Shown piece after piece: positions 16,669 through 26,151 of a stretch of 64,000 bases of DNA. Source of the DNA: DATFQE01 sp963739085 (GTDB taxonomy: Bacteria; Actinomycetota; Thermoleophilia; Gaiellales; Gaiellaceae). Numbering within the stretch: position 1 is the stretch's first letter; each line of letters starts with the position of its first letter. Under the pieces are notes generated by a model. It was not told the origin of the DNA. It saw only the letters and a program-made list of their open reading frames with translations, and ran no database searches. Position numbers and translations under genes: made by a program. The DNA lies in NCBI GenBank assembly GCA_963739085.1, contig CAVTZA010000010.1:1-64000 (forward strand). The letters are read 5' to 3'.

Positions 16669-19600
16669 GCCGGGTCGACCTCGGGCCAGGCGAGGCGGAT
16701 GCGCGCACCACCGGCGGCCCGCTGCGCCGTCGGGCGGGGCGCCACCGGCGGGGCGGTCGAGAAGCAGCGGGCGACCACGGCCCGCGACGGGCGCGACTCG
16801 TTGCCGGCCTGATCCACGGCGGTGACGCGGTAGCGCAGGTCCACGCCGGGTGTGGGCGGCGGGCCGGCGGCGCCGTCGTCGGCGAACAGCACGGTCGTGG
16901 CCGCCGGGTCGTGCGGCACGGTCGCGACCCTGGTCATGGCGCGCACGTCGGCGGCAGCCGCAGCCCCCGCGGCGCGGTACACGGTGTAGTGGTCGGTGTC
17001 ATGGTCGCCGCTCGGGGTGAAGGCGAGTGTGACGAGGCCGTCGCCGCCGAGCGCCCTGATCAGGTTCGGCCGCCGCGGCGGCACCACGTCGGGCACCGCG
17101 ACCGGCGGGCTGGACTCGCCGAGGGCGCCGAGGGTGCCGGCGAGGCTGACCGTGCGCAGCCGGTACAGGTAGCGGTTGGCGGCGAAGCCCTCGATGGTCT
17201 CGTCGGTGTACGTGGCGGTGTCCAGCGGCGCCGGAGTGAGCTGGGAGAACGCCGGCTCGGCGCGCGGGTCGTCGGCCAGCGCCTTGAGGGTCGCGGCGTC
17301 CATGCCGCGAGCGTCCTCGGTGGGGCGCCCGTGGCGGGCCAGGACCGCGGTGTCCAGCGCCCGGTACACCATGTGCCTGGCGCCGCCGGGGTCCGGTTCC
17401 CAGGTGAGCGTGAAGCTCGAGCGTCCGTAGGCGTCGGGGGTGCTGGCCAGCAGCTCCTCCACACCCATGGTGAACGCGCCCGGCGGCGCCGGGGTGGCGT
17501 AGTCCACGCGCTGGAAGGCGGTGGCGGCCGAGACGCGCCCGGCGTTGCCGGCGGTGTCGGTGGCGCCGACGGCTGCGGTGCCGGTGACGCTGGCGGCCCC
17601 GCCGAGGGGGACCTGGTAGCCGGGCAGGAACACCTCGTAGCCCGGGTACCAGGCGCACCGCCCCGCGACCGGGTCGGGCAGGCCGAGCCTGGCCGGCCAG
17701 GCGAGGGTGAAGGCCGCGCTCCCGCCCGGGTCGATCGACTCGACCTGGTACTCCTGGCCCCCGACCAGCAGGTACCCGGCGGCGGCGACCCAGGTCGCGC
17801 CGCCGCTGCCGGTGCCGGCGCCCTCGGTGGCGCCGCCCGGGATGTCGGTGCCCACCCGCACGCGGCGCGTGGCCGGGTCGTCGCCCACCACCACCGTGAC
17901 GCTGGTGACCGTGCCCGCCACCTTCGCCTGGCGGGGGACGGTGGCCACCGGGGCGCCCCAGGTGCCGGCGTCGTGCCAGTCCAGCGCCAGGTCGCGCGGG
18001 CCGTGCACGGTGTGCAGGCCGAACCTGGCCGCGTCGGCGCCGGCCTCGTACGGCCGGCGCGGGTAGTCGAAGCGCACCAGCAGCCCCTGGCCGAGCCGCT
18101 GCTCGTCGGCGGCCAGGTAGGGGTCGGCGGGGTCCAGGTACCTGGTCCACAGGTTGACCGGTGGTGGCGGGCCGACCTCGTCGGCGATGGTGACGTCCAG
18201 CGGGCGCGCCGGGTCGCTGCGGCGGCCGAAGATGTCGATCCCGCGCACCTGGTAGAGGTGCGTGCCGGCGCCCCGGTGGTCGATGAACATGTGCTTTGGC
18301 GGCGTGGGCGTGCCCAGCTCGTCGACGCTCGCGGCGACCACGACCTTGGCGGCCGGGGTCAGCAGCGTGAAGTCGGCCGCCCCGTCCGGTTGGACCTCCA
18401 CGTCGTAGCGGACCGCGCCGGCGTCCAGGGGGCCGCCATCCCCCTGCCGTTGCAGCGTCCAGGCCAGCCCGACCCGCGCGGTCGAGGTGAGCGCGCCGGT
18501 GGCCGGGTCCGGCAGGAACGTGCGCCGCGGGTCGGGCTCGGCCAGCAGCATGAACGGCGCGCCCAGCGGCGGGTGGCGCCGGATCGAGCGGCCGTAGGTG
18601 ATCCAGCCGACCGTGCCGTTCGGCGGCGGCAGCGGCGCCGGCACCGGGTCGATGTCCGGGCCGGGCAGGAAGTCGGGCACGCGGAGCTCGGGCGCCGGGA
18701 ACCGGTCGAGGATGTCGGTGGGGTCGAACGGGTCGAACGGGCCCGTCGGCCCCGGCTCGAACGGGCCGGGGCCGTCCGGTTCGTCCTCGGCGGCGCCAGG
18801 CACCTCGAAGGTGCCCACGACCAGGTAGTCGAACTCGTCCCCGCCGGCCACCTCCTGGCTGGTGTCCACGTACAGCAGGCCGAGCAGCCGGGCGATGAAC
18901 GGGTCGATGCTGAACAGCAGGATCTGCGGCTGGAGCGAGTAGCTCCACGACGGCGGTACCTCGCCCGTCGCCTGCCCTTCCGGTACGCCGGTGTCGGTGA
19001 ACGTGCGCAGCCAGCGGGGGCGGTCGTCGGCAGGGTCGAACAGGCGGGTCAGCTCGGCGCCGAGGTCGGCCCAGCCGGGCTCGTAGGCTGCGTGGAACTC
19101 GGTCGGGATGCGGTCGTCGACGGCCCGCCAGGCGGTGAACGGCGGCAGCGTCGCGATCAGCTCCCAGTCCCCGGTGTCGGTGGTCGCCTCGGCGAACCAG
19201 TAGGTGACCCCGACCATGCGCGTGCCGTCGAGCCGGAAGCGCAGGTGGGTGATGTGGTCGCCGCTGACGATGAGCTGCACGCCGTTGTCGGTGTCGCCGA
19301 GGTGGGTGGCCTCGTCGACCACGCTGGCCTGCCCGTCGTGCGCCCGGATGACCGCCAGGCGCGGCCCGCGACCCTGGAGCGGCCGGTTCACCGCCAGCAC
19401 CCTGGCCTGGCGGACCGGGAAGGGGAAGCGCAGCGTCACGTACAGCGGGTAGGCGTCCAGCAGCAGGTCCAGGTCCGTGGCCGCGGCGGGGACCCGGTTC
19501 AGAGTCGCCCGCAGCGCGTCGGGGTCGAACTCCAGGCGGCCCCCGCCGGGCAGGGGCAGGGTCGCGTCGAAGTCGATCCCCTCGGGGCCGGGCAGGTCGA

Positions 19601-19829
19601 AGCTGCTGCCGTCCCCGAGGGGCTCCGCCGCGCGGCGGTAGAGCGAGAAGCCGCCCTCCGGCCAGCCGATCGGCATGGGCAGCCCCGGCAGCAGCCGGGT
19701 GGGGAACGACCAGCGCAGGTGGATGCCCGGTCCCTGGAGGTCGTGCGGGTCGGTCGGGTCGGCGGGTGCGTTCTCGACGCCGAGGCCGGCCATCCGCAGG
19801 AAGGGCGTCTGCACCGGGACGATGGTCAC
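16665..19829 (-). CDS. Giant modular protein with fibronectin-III-like repeats
   Basis: 1054 aa from the GTG at 19829, which overlaps the upstream TGA by GTGA; the frame is open further upstream but that part is a shadow. No signal peptide. The start VTIVPVQTPFLRMAGLG leads to GPGIHLRWSFPTRLLPGLP, then GGFSLYRRA, a pattern I associate with large uncharacterised bacterial proteins. A Pro-rich linker (PFEPGPTGPFDPFDPTDI) lies near residue 360. Several FnIII-like modules follow, shown by HMVYRALD, YLYRLRTVSLAGTLGALGE, DHYTVYRAAGAAAAADVR and RYRVTAVDQAGNES. Likely a scaffold or adhesion/fibre protein working with its two operon partners. Ends mid-domain. Confidence 0.65.
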   Translation of the reverse strand: MTIVPVQTPFLRMAGLGVENAPADPTDPHDLQGPGIHLRWSFPTRLLPGLPMPIGWPEGGFSLYRRAAEPLGDGSSFDLPGPEGIDFDATLPLPGGGRLEFDPDALRATLNRVPAAATDLDLLLDAYPLYVTLRFPFPVRQARVLAVNRPLQGRGPRLAVIRAHDGQASVVDEATHLGDTDNGVQLIVSGDHITHLRFRLDGTRMVGVTYWFAEATTDTGDWELIATLPPFTAWRAVDDRIPTEFHAAYEPGWADLGAELTRLFDPADDRPRWLRTFTDTGVPEGQATGEVPPSWSYSLQPQILLFSIDPFIARLLGLLYVDTSQEVAGGDEFDYLVVGTFEVPGAAEDEPDGPGPFEPGPTGPFDPFDPTDILDRFPAPELRVPDFLPGPDIDPVPAPLPPPNGTVGWITYGRSIRRHPPLGAPFMLLAEPDPRRTFLPDPATGALTSTARVGLAWTLQRQGDGGPLDAGAVRYDVEVQPDGAADFTLLTPAAKVVVAASVDELGTPTPPKHMFIDHRGAGTHLYQVRGIDIFGRRSDPARPLDVTIADEVGPPPPVNLWTRYLDPADPYLAADEQRLGQGLLVRFDYPRRPYEAGADAARFGLHTVHGPRDLALDWHDAGTWGAPVATVPRQAKVAGTVTSVTVVVGDDPATRRVRVGTDIPGGATEGAGTGSGGATWVAAAGYLLVGGQEYQVESIDPGGSAAFTLAWPARLGLPDPVAGRCAWYPGYEVFLPGYQVPLGGAASVTGTAAVGATDTAGNAGRVSAATAFQRVDYATPAPPGAFTMGVEELLASTPDAYGRSSFTLTWEPDPGGARHMVYRALDTAVLARHGRPTEDARGMDAATLKALADDPRAEPAFSQLTPAPLDTATYTDETIEGFAANRYLYRLRTVSLAGTLGALGESSPPVAVPDVVPPRRPNLIRALGGDGLVTLAFTPSGDHDTDHYTVYRAAGAAAAADVRAMTRVATVPHDPAATTVLFADDGAAGPPPTPGVDLRYRVTAVDQAGNESRPSRAVVARCFSTAPPVAPRPTAQRAAGGARIRLAWPEVDPA

Positions 19830-22800
19830 GTGGCGGCCTCCGCGATGGTCACGGTGAGGGTGGCGGTCTCGGTGCCGGAGGTCCCGTCGGCGTAGCGCGC
19901 GGGTGCCACGGCCAGGTCGTAGGTGAGCGTCAGCTCCAGCTCGCCGGGCGCCAGGGTCCGCAGGGTGCTGCCGTCGCTGCGCCGGAACAGCAGCGCCCGC
20001 CGCCCGTCGCGAGCGCGCACGAGCGTGACCGGCACGGAAGCGCCGGTGTCCCCGTCCTTGGCCGCGACCGTGATGCGCGCCCAGTCCAGCGGCTCGGGCG
20101 AGTCGAGCAGGAGCCCGACCGCTCGCGGCAGGTCCCGCACGACCGTGAGGTCCAGGCGCTCGGGCGGCACCCGCGGCGTCACGCCCAGCAGGGCCAGCAG
20201 CTCGTCGGCGGCGGCCTTCTCGTCCTCGTCCCAGTCTGGCGGGCCGGCGTGCACGGCGGCGACGAGCGCGGCGACGGCGGCCTCGTCCAGCACCCGGTTC
20301 CTGCCGGTGACCGCGTTGGCGCCGTCCCAAGGTCCCAACGCCTGGTCGTAGCTGCCGGCATGGGCGGCGAAGGTCTCGTACCTGGAGGTCACGAACTCCC
20401 AGCGCAGCACCTCGGTCAGCTCGACGCCGCCGGGCTCGTCGACGACCACGTCGCCGTCGGCGTCCACGCCGAGGTTCTCCGACCAGCCGCCGAGGACGCG
20501 TGCCTGGTAGAGGGTGGCCGCCGCCAGGGTGGGCAGGTCGAACCCCTGGCTGTCGCTCGGGCCGACGGTCTCGGTGGTGACCGAGGAGCAGTCGGCACCG
20601 TCGATCGCCTCGACGAACACGGTCTCGCCGGTGGTCAGCACCCGGTGGGCCGGGTCGGCGAAGTCGGCCTCGAACAGCGAGCCGCCGCCGGGTGCCGGCA
20701 CCGGCGTGCCGTTGGCGTCCAGCAGTTGCAGGAACAGCTTGCCGGCGTACAGCTCCTTGACGTGGTCGCGGTTGTAGAGCACGACGACGTCGTGGTCGCG
20801 GTAGTGCGGCGGCGCGTCCAGCCGGAGCCCGGCCCCTTCCGGCGGCGAGGTGTGGTCGACGTACAGCGCCAGGTCGCCCAGCAGCTTGCCCTTGCCGTCG
20901 GGGTCCTCGGCCAGGAACCCCGGCGGGCCCTGCGTGCGGAAGTACACGGTGCGGGTGAAGGTCGCCGGGTCGTCGATGCCGCCGGCCTCGACGGTCGCGG
21001 TCAGCCGGTAGACGGTGTTGGGCCCGAACACCCGCGCCGACCCCGACCACTCGTCGGTCCAGTCGCTGAACGACTCGCGCCGCTCCACGAGCCGGTCGGC
21101 CGCCTCGACGGCCGACTCCTGGAGCCAGCAGATCTGGTACAGCAGCGTGCAGCATTGGATGGTCGTGATCGGCCGCGGCAGGTTCGCGTCGTCGGGTACC
21201 AGCGCCCCTTCGCCGCCCTCGGGCGTCTGGGGGTCGGGGTGCCCTGGGGTGCCGGGCGTGTCTGGGGTGCCTGGGGTGCCTGGGGTGCCCGGCAGGTCGG
21301 GCAGGTCCGGCAGGTCCGGGTCGAACGGCCCCGGCGACGCGGGCACCCCGGGCCCGGGCTCGTCAGGCCGCCCCGGGCGCCCCGGGCGCTCCTGCCGGGC
21401 CGGGCGCCCCGCTCCCGCGGCGGCGACGTCGGAGCGCGGGATCTGCCAGGTCCACGGCCCGCAGTCGTCGCTCATCTCCGCCTTGTAGACCAGCCACTCC
21501 ACGCCGTCGGCCTCGAACTCCAGGGGACCGGCGAAGCGGCCGGAGATGCTGCGGGACGCGAGCATCGTGACGGTCCCGGCGGACCGCCCCCATGCCTCGA
21601 CGGTGCACTGCCCGAGGGTCTCGACGTGGGTGGTGACGCGAGCGCACGGGCCGGGCAGCGCCACGATCAGGATCGTGCCGGGCATGAGCGCCAGGGCGTG
21701 CTCGAAGCTGGTCCCCGCGCTGCGGGACGCTTCCAGGGCGACCTCGGTGAAGCGGTTGGCCAGCATGTCCAGGCCCTGGTGCTCGAACAGCAGCGGGTAG
21801 CGGGTGCGCGGCGCCACGCCCTCCCAGTCGGCGCAGGTCAGGGTGAGCTGCGCGTCAGGCCCGCAGGGGAAGGCTGGGTCGGCGACGATGTCCCTGGACA
21901 GGGTGATGGCGGTGGTGTGGTCCTCGTAGGAGAACGGCGTGCGCCCCCAGACCTCGAGCTTGGTGGTGAGCCGCTGGCCGCCCGCCTCCGCCTCCTCCGG
22001 GGAGTCGGCGGGTGCTGCACCCTCCAGCAGCCACACCCCGTAGAGGTCGTCCACCGGCGTGAACGCCCCGCCGCCGAGAGGCCGGTAGTCGAGCCGGACG
22101 TCGGTGAGCGTGTAGCTGACCTCGTGGTCGCCGACCGTCTCCGGCGGCGGGTCGGTCACGTACGCGGCCGGCTGGCCGAACGCCCGCGGGTCGGCGAGCG
22201 CGTGGGAGAAGGTCAGGACCGGGCGGGTGTCCATCGGCACGAATGGGGCGGCGCCCTCGCTCGTGGCGGGCTCCCACTCCTCGGCCGTGGCGGGGTGGAC
22301 CACCCGCAGGGAGGTGAACGGGTCGGTGTAGTCGGGCCGCTCCTGGTTGCGCCAGGACAGCTCCACGTCGGCCGACAGGGTCGGCAGCGGCGTGGGCAGG
22401 TTGACCTCGACCTTCATGTCCGCGAACACGCTCAGCGGCTTGAAGGCCCGCACGGTCATCCCGGCCTCCGCCGAGATGCCAAGGCAGATGCCGAACGCGC
22501 ACGCCTCGATCGAGCCGCCCAGCTCGGCGCGGCCGGCCACCGTGACCGGGGAGAAGCTGAGCAGCCCGTCGCCGCTGATGTGTACGTCGAAGGTGAGCGA
22601 CAGCTTGCCGAAGCGCCACGACTCGCCGAAGCCGATGCGGAACCCGGTGCCTAGCCCGGTCTGGTCGATCTGGAGGTAGCCCAGCGCCTCGAACAGCGAC
22701 AGGGCGGTGACGGTGATGCGTTCCTCCAGCGGCTTCTGGCCCAGGTACAGGTGCCAGTCGCTGGGGACGGAGGCCGAGAAGAACGCCTCGGCGTCGCCGG

Positions 22801-25099
22801 CGATGCTCAGCACGTTCTCGTCGATGAGCGGGTAGTTGGCCGCGACGTTGAGCAGCACCGACCCGTCGGCACCCTCGATGACCAGCAGCGACTCGAACGG
22901 CGGGTCGTCGTCGCCGTCAAGGGCGGCGCGCGGGGACAGGAACGACGCCTTGCCTGCGATCAGGATGGTCGGGCCGGGGAACAGCAGCAGCGCGAGCGCC
23001 TTGGTGTTGACCGTGAAGCCGTTGTCCGGCGCGGTGCCGAGGGTGACGCCGAGCCCGAACCCGAGCGCGCCCTTGGACGGCTGGAACTTGGCCAGCGTGA
23101 CGCCGGTCCGGCCGGACAGGTCCGAGCGCTTGAACCAGCCGTCGTACCACTCCTCCACGGTCGTCTTGTCCGGGGTGAGGTTCTGGCTGCCCAGGCCCTT
23201 GAGCCCGTAGAAGGCGATGCCGGTCGGGCCGAGCGGGATGCCGGCGGGCAGGTCCACCCCGAGGATCACGCCCCAGTAGGTGAACCCGGCCGGCGCCTCG
23301 GCGGTGCGGCCGACCACGAACTCGGCCTCGAACGCCAGCCCGAGCTGGGTGAGGGCGAGCGCGACCGCCCCGGCGAAGCCGCCGCCGCCGTCGGGCTCCT
23401 GGATGAAGCGGACCATGCCGTTGAAGTCGAAGACGTCGGTGGCGGCGGAGATGCCGATGCCCGACAGCGACCAGTCGAACTCGAAGCCGCCGCCCGGCAG
23501 CGGCCGCCAGGCGATCTTGAGGCCCTCGACCGAGCCGGCGATGGCCAGCTCATCGACCAGGCGGATAGTCCCGGACAACCCGACCCAGCGCCAGTCGCTG
23601 GCCTTGTCCCGGCTGCTGGCCGTGGCGCCTTCCTCGTCTCCGCCGCCGGCGGTCAGCTCGCCGGTGCCGAAGCCGAGGCTGGCCAGCTCGAGCTGGAAGC
23701 CGAAGAAGTCGACCGCGTAGCTGGTCGGCAGCTTGACCCAGCCGCCGGCCAGGGCGACCGCGCCGTCGGCGAAGATGCGCAGGTCGCGCAGGTCCAGCAC
23801 CGGCCAGTCGCCGCCCACCTCCAGCAGCGGCATGAGGGTGCCGTTGACCACGATCGCCACCGGCTCGCCGCCGCCCGGGTCCTCGACCGAGATCGAGTCG
23901 ATCACCACCTCGACGACCCCTTCGATCCTGACGCGGACCAGCGGGGCGTCCGACTCGGTGGACAGGGTGACGTCGAAACCGCCGTCGCCGGCCACGCCGA
24001 CCTCGACGTCGAACCAGGTGTCCAGGAACGGCACCCGCAGCGAGCCGTCGATCCGGCTGGCGGTCACCGCGTTGCGGCGGAAGCTCAGCTCGACGCGTTG
24101 CAGCGCCAGGCCGAAGCCGAACAGCTCGGCGGACAGGCCGCTCACGCCGGCGTCCTCGTCCTCCAGGCGGTCGGCGTCCTCGACGGCGGGGACGAGGTTG
24201 GGCAGGGGGTCGTCGCCCAGGTCGGTCGTGGCGTCGACGTCGAAGGCGACGTCGCCGGAGAAGCCGCCGTTGCCGATGGCGCAGTTGGTGAAGGTGATGC
24301 GCGGGCCGACGTACACCGGGTCGGGTGGCGGCACGAGCAGCGGGGCCGCGTCGGGGCCGGGGACGGTCCGGCCGGAGGAGTCGGTCTGCTGCTCGATCGG
24401 CGGTGGCGGGGCGGTGTACGCCTCGGTGGCCCTGCCGCCCCAGCTCTCCGGCAGGTGCACCTGCGCCTCGCCGATGAGGACGCCGCGGAACTCGCCGCCG
24501 AAGCCGAGCGCCTCCAGCTCCGCCGGCGGCTCGCCGGCGCCGAAGTAGGCCCCGACCCTGTCGGCCTCAACGATCACGCCGGTGTGGCCGAGCTGCACGG
24601 GCGGCAGGTCCACCGACCCGCACGCGCCAAGGTCCAGGCTCCAGTCGTCGGCGACGGTGACGTCGCCGGTGAGCGTGATCCCGAACGGCTGGCCGGTCTC
24701 GGTGAAGCTGCCGTCGGGGTTCTCCTCCATGGCCACGAGCAGCTCGCCGTCCCAGCGCAGGCTCACCGCCAGCCCGGTCAGGCTCAGCGACCAGTGCCCG
24801 TCGTCGGCCCAGGCGAGCCGCAGGCCGAACGAGATCCCCGGACCGGGAGCGCCGGCCGGAGCGCCCAGCACCAGCTCCAGGCCGTCGACCCCCGGCAGCT
24901 TCAGGACGGCCTCGGCCTCGGTGAACAGCGACAGCTCGGCCACGCCCGGGTAGGTCGCCCAGCTGGTCGCGAACACCCGATCCAGGAGGCCGTCGCCGCC
25001 CTCGAACTGGTCCTCCGGCCACAGGAAGGCCGGGAACAGCTGGGAGACCGGCACGAAGGAGGTGACGGCCTCGGGCGTGGCGAAGGTGGTTCGGGGCAC
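19826..25099 (-). CDS. Giant beta-rich protein with collagen-like linker
   Basis: 1757 aa from GTG 25099, which has a good ribosome site (GAGGGG) just upstream. No signal peptide or membrane helix. Residues 1-1100 are long alternating hydrophobic beta-strands with acidic turns (LGFGLGVTLGTAPDNGFTVN, VIVNGTLMPLLEVGGDWPVL-like text), suggesting an extended beta-sheet or solenoid; it may belong to the poorly characterised DUF6603-type group, which I cannot confirm. A linker near residue 1270 has PDLPDLPGTPGTPGTPDTPG, a collagen-like Gly-x-Pro run. A Cys-bearing globular tail follows (TIQCCTLLYQICWLQ). First gene of the coupled operon with the FnIII and PLD-like proteins. Function unknown; fibre or injected/secreted structural protein is my inference. 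Confidence 0.65.
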   Translation of the reverse strand: MPRTTFATPEAVTSFVPVSQLFPAFLWPEDQFEGGDGLLDRVFATSWATYPGVAELSLFTEAEAVLKLPGVDGLELVLGAPAGAPGPGISFGLRLAWADDGHWSLSLTGLAVSLRWDGELLVAMEENPDGSFTETGQPFGITLTGDVTVADDWSLDLGACGSVDLPPVQLGHTGVIVEADRVGAYFGAGEPPAELEALGFGGEFRGVLIGEAQVHLPESWGGRATEAYTAPPPPIEQQTDSSGRTVPGPDAAPLLVPPPDPVYVGPRITFTNCAIGNGGFSGDVAFDVDATTDLGDDPLPNLVPAVEDADRLEDEDAGVSGLSAELFGFGLALQRVELSFRRNAVTASRIDGSLRVPFLDTWFDVEVGVAGDGGFDVTLSTESDAPLVRVRIEGVVEVVIDSISVEDPGGGEPVAIVVNGTLMPLLEVGGDWPVLDLRDLRIFADGAVALAGGWVKLPTSYAVDFFGFQLELASLGFGTGELTAGGGDEEGATASSRDKASDWRWVGLSGTIRLVDELAIAGSVEGLKIAWRPLPGGGFEFDWSLSGIGISAATDVFDFNGMVRFIQEPDGGGGFAGAVALALTQLGLAFEAEFVVGRTAEAPAGFTYWGVILGVDLPAGIPLGPTGIAFYGLKGLGSQNLTPDKTTVEEWYDGWFKRSDLSGRTGVTLAKFQPSKGALGFGLGVTLGTAPDNGFTVNTKALALLLFPGPTILIAGKASFLSPRAALDGDDDPPFESLLVIEGADGSVLLNVAANYPLIDENVLSIAGDAEAFFSASVPSDWHLYLGQKPLEERITVTALSLFEALGYLQIDQTGLGTGFRIGFGESWRFGKLSLTFDVHISGDGLLSFSPVTVAGRAELGGSIEACAFGICLGISAEAGMTVRAFKPLSVFADMKVEVNLPTPLPTLSADVELSWRNQERPDYTDPFTSLRVVHPATAEEWEPATSEGAAPFVPMDTRPVLTFSHALADPRAFGQPAAYVTDPPPETVGDHEVSYTLTDVRLDYRPLGGGAFTPVDDLYGVWLLEGAAPADSPEEAEAGGQRLTTKLEVWGRTPFSYEDHTTAITLSRDIVADPAFPCGPDAQLTLTCADWEGVAPRTRYPLLFEHQGLDMLANRFTEVALEASRSAGTSFEHALALMPGTILIVALPGPCARVTTHVETLGQCTVEAWGRSAGTVTMLASRSISGRFAGPLEFEADGVEWLVYKAEMSDDCGPWTWQIPRSDVAAAGAGRPARQERPGRPGRPDEPGPGVPASPGPFDPDLPDLPDLPGTPGTPGTPDTPGTPGHPDPQTPEGGEGALVPDDANLPRPITTIQCCTLLYQICWLQESAVEAADRLVERRESFSDWTDEWSGSARVFGPNTVYRLTATVEAGGIDDPATFTRTVYFRTQGPPGFLAEDPDGKGKLLGDLALYVDHTSPPEGAGLRLDAPPHYRDHDVVVLYNRDHVKELYAGKLFLQLLDANGTPVPAPGGGSLFEADFADPAHRVLTTGETVFVEAIDGADCSSVTTETVGPSDSQGFDLPTLAAATLYQARVLGGWSENLGVDADGDVVVDEPGGVELTEVLRWEFVTSRYETFAAHAGSYDQALGPWDGANAVTGRNRVLDEAAVAALVAAVHAGPPDWDEDEKAAADELLALLGVTPRVPPERLDLTVVRDLPRAVGLLLDSPEPLDWARITVAAKDGDTGASVPVTLVRARDGRRALLFRRSDGSTLRTLAPGELELTLTYDLAVAPARYADGTSGTETATLTVTIAEAAT
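21262..21317 (-). repeat. 9-bp tandem repeats encoding the collagen-like linker
   Basis: CTGGGGTGC three times at 21262-21288, then GGCAGGTC(C/G) three times at 21291-21317, all in register with codons. They encode GTP and DLP triplets. Such tracts can expand or contract, so linker length may vary among strains. Confidence 0.75.
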
Positions 25100-25149
25100 G
25101 GCATCCCCTCGTCCGGATCGCGGGCGCCGCGAATCTACCGATCCAACCA

Positions 25150-25981
25150 CATGAGGGGAAGGTCCGAAGTGGGTGAATCGAGCTGCTGCGGACGTGGTTC
25201 GAGGAGACCTGCAAACAGTCGAAACCGCCGGTGGAGCCGCAGGAGAGCCTGGTCAGCACCCTCGGGGGTCACCGACGTAGACGGCTTCTGGGAGAACGTC
25301 AAGACGAACCTCGCCGCCGAGCGCATCCGGCTCGTCTTCGTCGCCGACAGCATCCCCTCTGAGTTGCGTGCGATCGTGGAGTTCCTCAACCGCCAGATGC
25401 AGGAGACCGAGGTCTACGCGATCGAGGTCAAGCAGTACGTCGACGCGCAGGGCGAGCGGCAGACGATCGTGCCACGCGTGCTCGGGCAGACGGAGGCAGC
25501 CAGAGCGACGAAGATCGGTCGACCGACCCGCAGGTGGGACCGGGAGCTGTTGCTCGAACAGATCGCCCCCGAGCTCAGGGAGATCGCCGAGAGCGTGATC
25601 GACTGGGCGGAGTCAGGGCAACCCGCCGACGTCCGTGTCACATACGGGAGAGGGGAGGATTACGGCTCGGCGATCGTCAAGCTCCACCGCGGGCGGGCCG
25701 CGCCAATGACCGGCTTCCTGGTGTGGACCGACGGCAGCCTCCAGGTCGACTTCTCCTCCACGCCCTTCGCCGAGAGCCGCGAGCTGCGGGAGGCGCTTCG
25801 CCGCCGCATCAACGGGGCGGTGCCTGAGGCGAACATCCCGGCCGAGGGCGAGAAGGCGCACGTGCGGTGGTTCAGCCTCGGTGCTCTGTCTGACGTGCGG
25901 GTGCGAGATCAGTTCTTCAGAGCCGTCGAATGGGCCTTCGACGAAGCCCGTCGAGCGCACGCGGAAACGTCCACTTCGTGA
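25150..25981 (+). pseudogene. 5'-truncated conserved protein (C-terminal part only)
   Basis: From about 25266 the frame reads VDGFWENVKTNLAAERIRLV, FVADSIPSELRAIVEFLNRQ and EVYAIEVKQYVD, then GRPTRRWDRELLLEQI and a folded tail. This matches the C-terminal part of a family of ~350-400 aa actinobacterial proteins whose N-terminal part is nuclease-like. Just upstream another frame gives LLRTWFEETCKQSKPP and ESLVSTLG, the expected preceding segment, so there is a frameshift near 25260. Everything before about 25165 is missing, replaced by the promoter side of the giant operon. The junction suggests the operon was inserted into, or deleted, this gene. Confidence 0.55.
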
Positions 25982-26151
25982 CAGGTCCCCGAGCGCGGGG
26001 CGGAACGTCGAGCGGTGCCTCCGACCCAGTGCCTGTCAGTCGTCCCGAACTAGAGGTGGAGTTGCTCGTCTCGCACGCGCGGCGGCCCGAACGGCCGTGA
26101 GCCTTCGCCGCGGCGACGACGCGGCTCCGCTTTGATCGTTCGGTTTAGTTA

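Noticed and set aside
16404..19895. Open frame of 1163 codons on the plus strand opposite the FnIII protein
   Set aside because: Arg/Gly/Ala-rich shadow with no domains; the minus strand gives structured FnIII text and coupled starts.
21230..21330. CRISPR-like short repeats
   Set aside because: Nine-base units without spacers, in frame with a coding collagen-like linker.
19766..22654. Open frame of 962 codons on the plus strand opposite the giant beta-rich protein
   Set aside because: Composition typical of antisense frames in high-GC DNA; no recognisable protein features.
22751..25140. Long N-terminal extension of the frame containing the truncated protein at 25150-25981
   Set aside because: Antisense of the giant gene; family similarity begins only near 25165.
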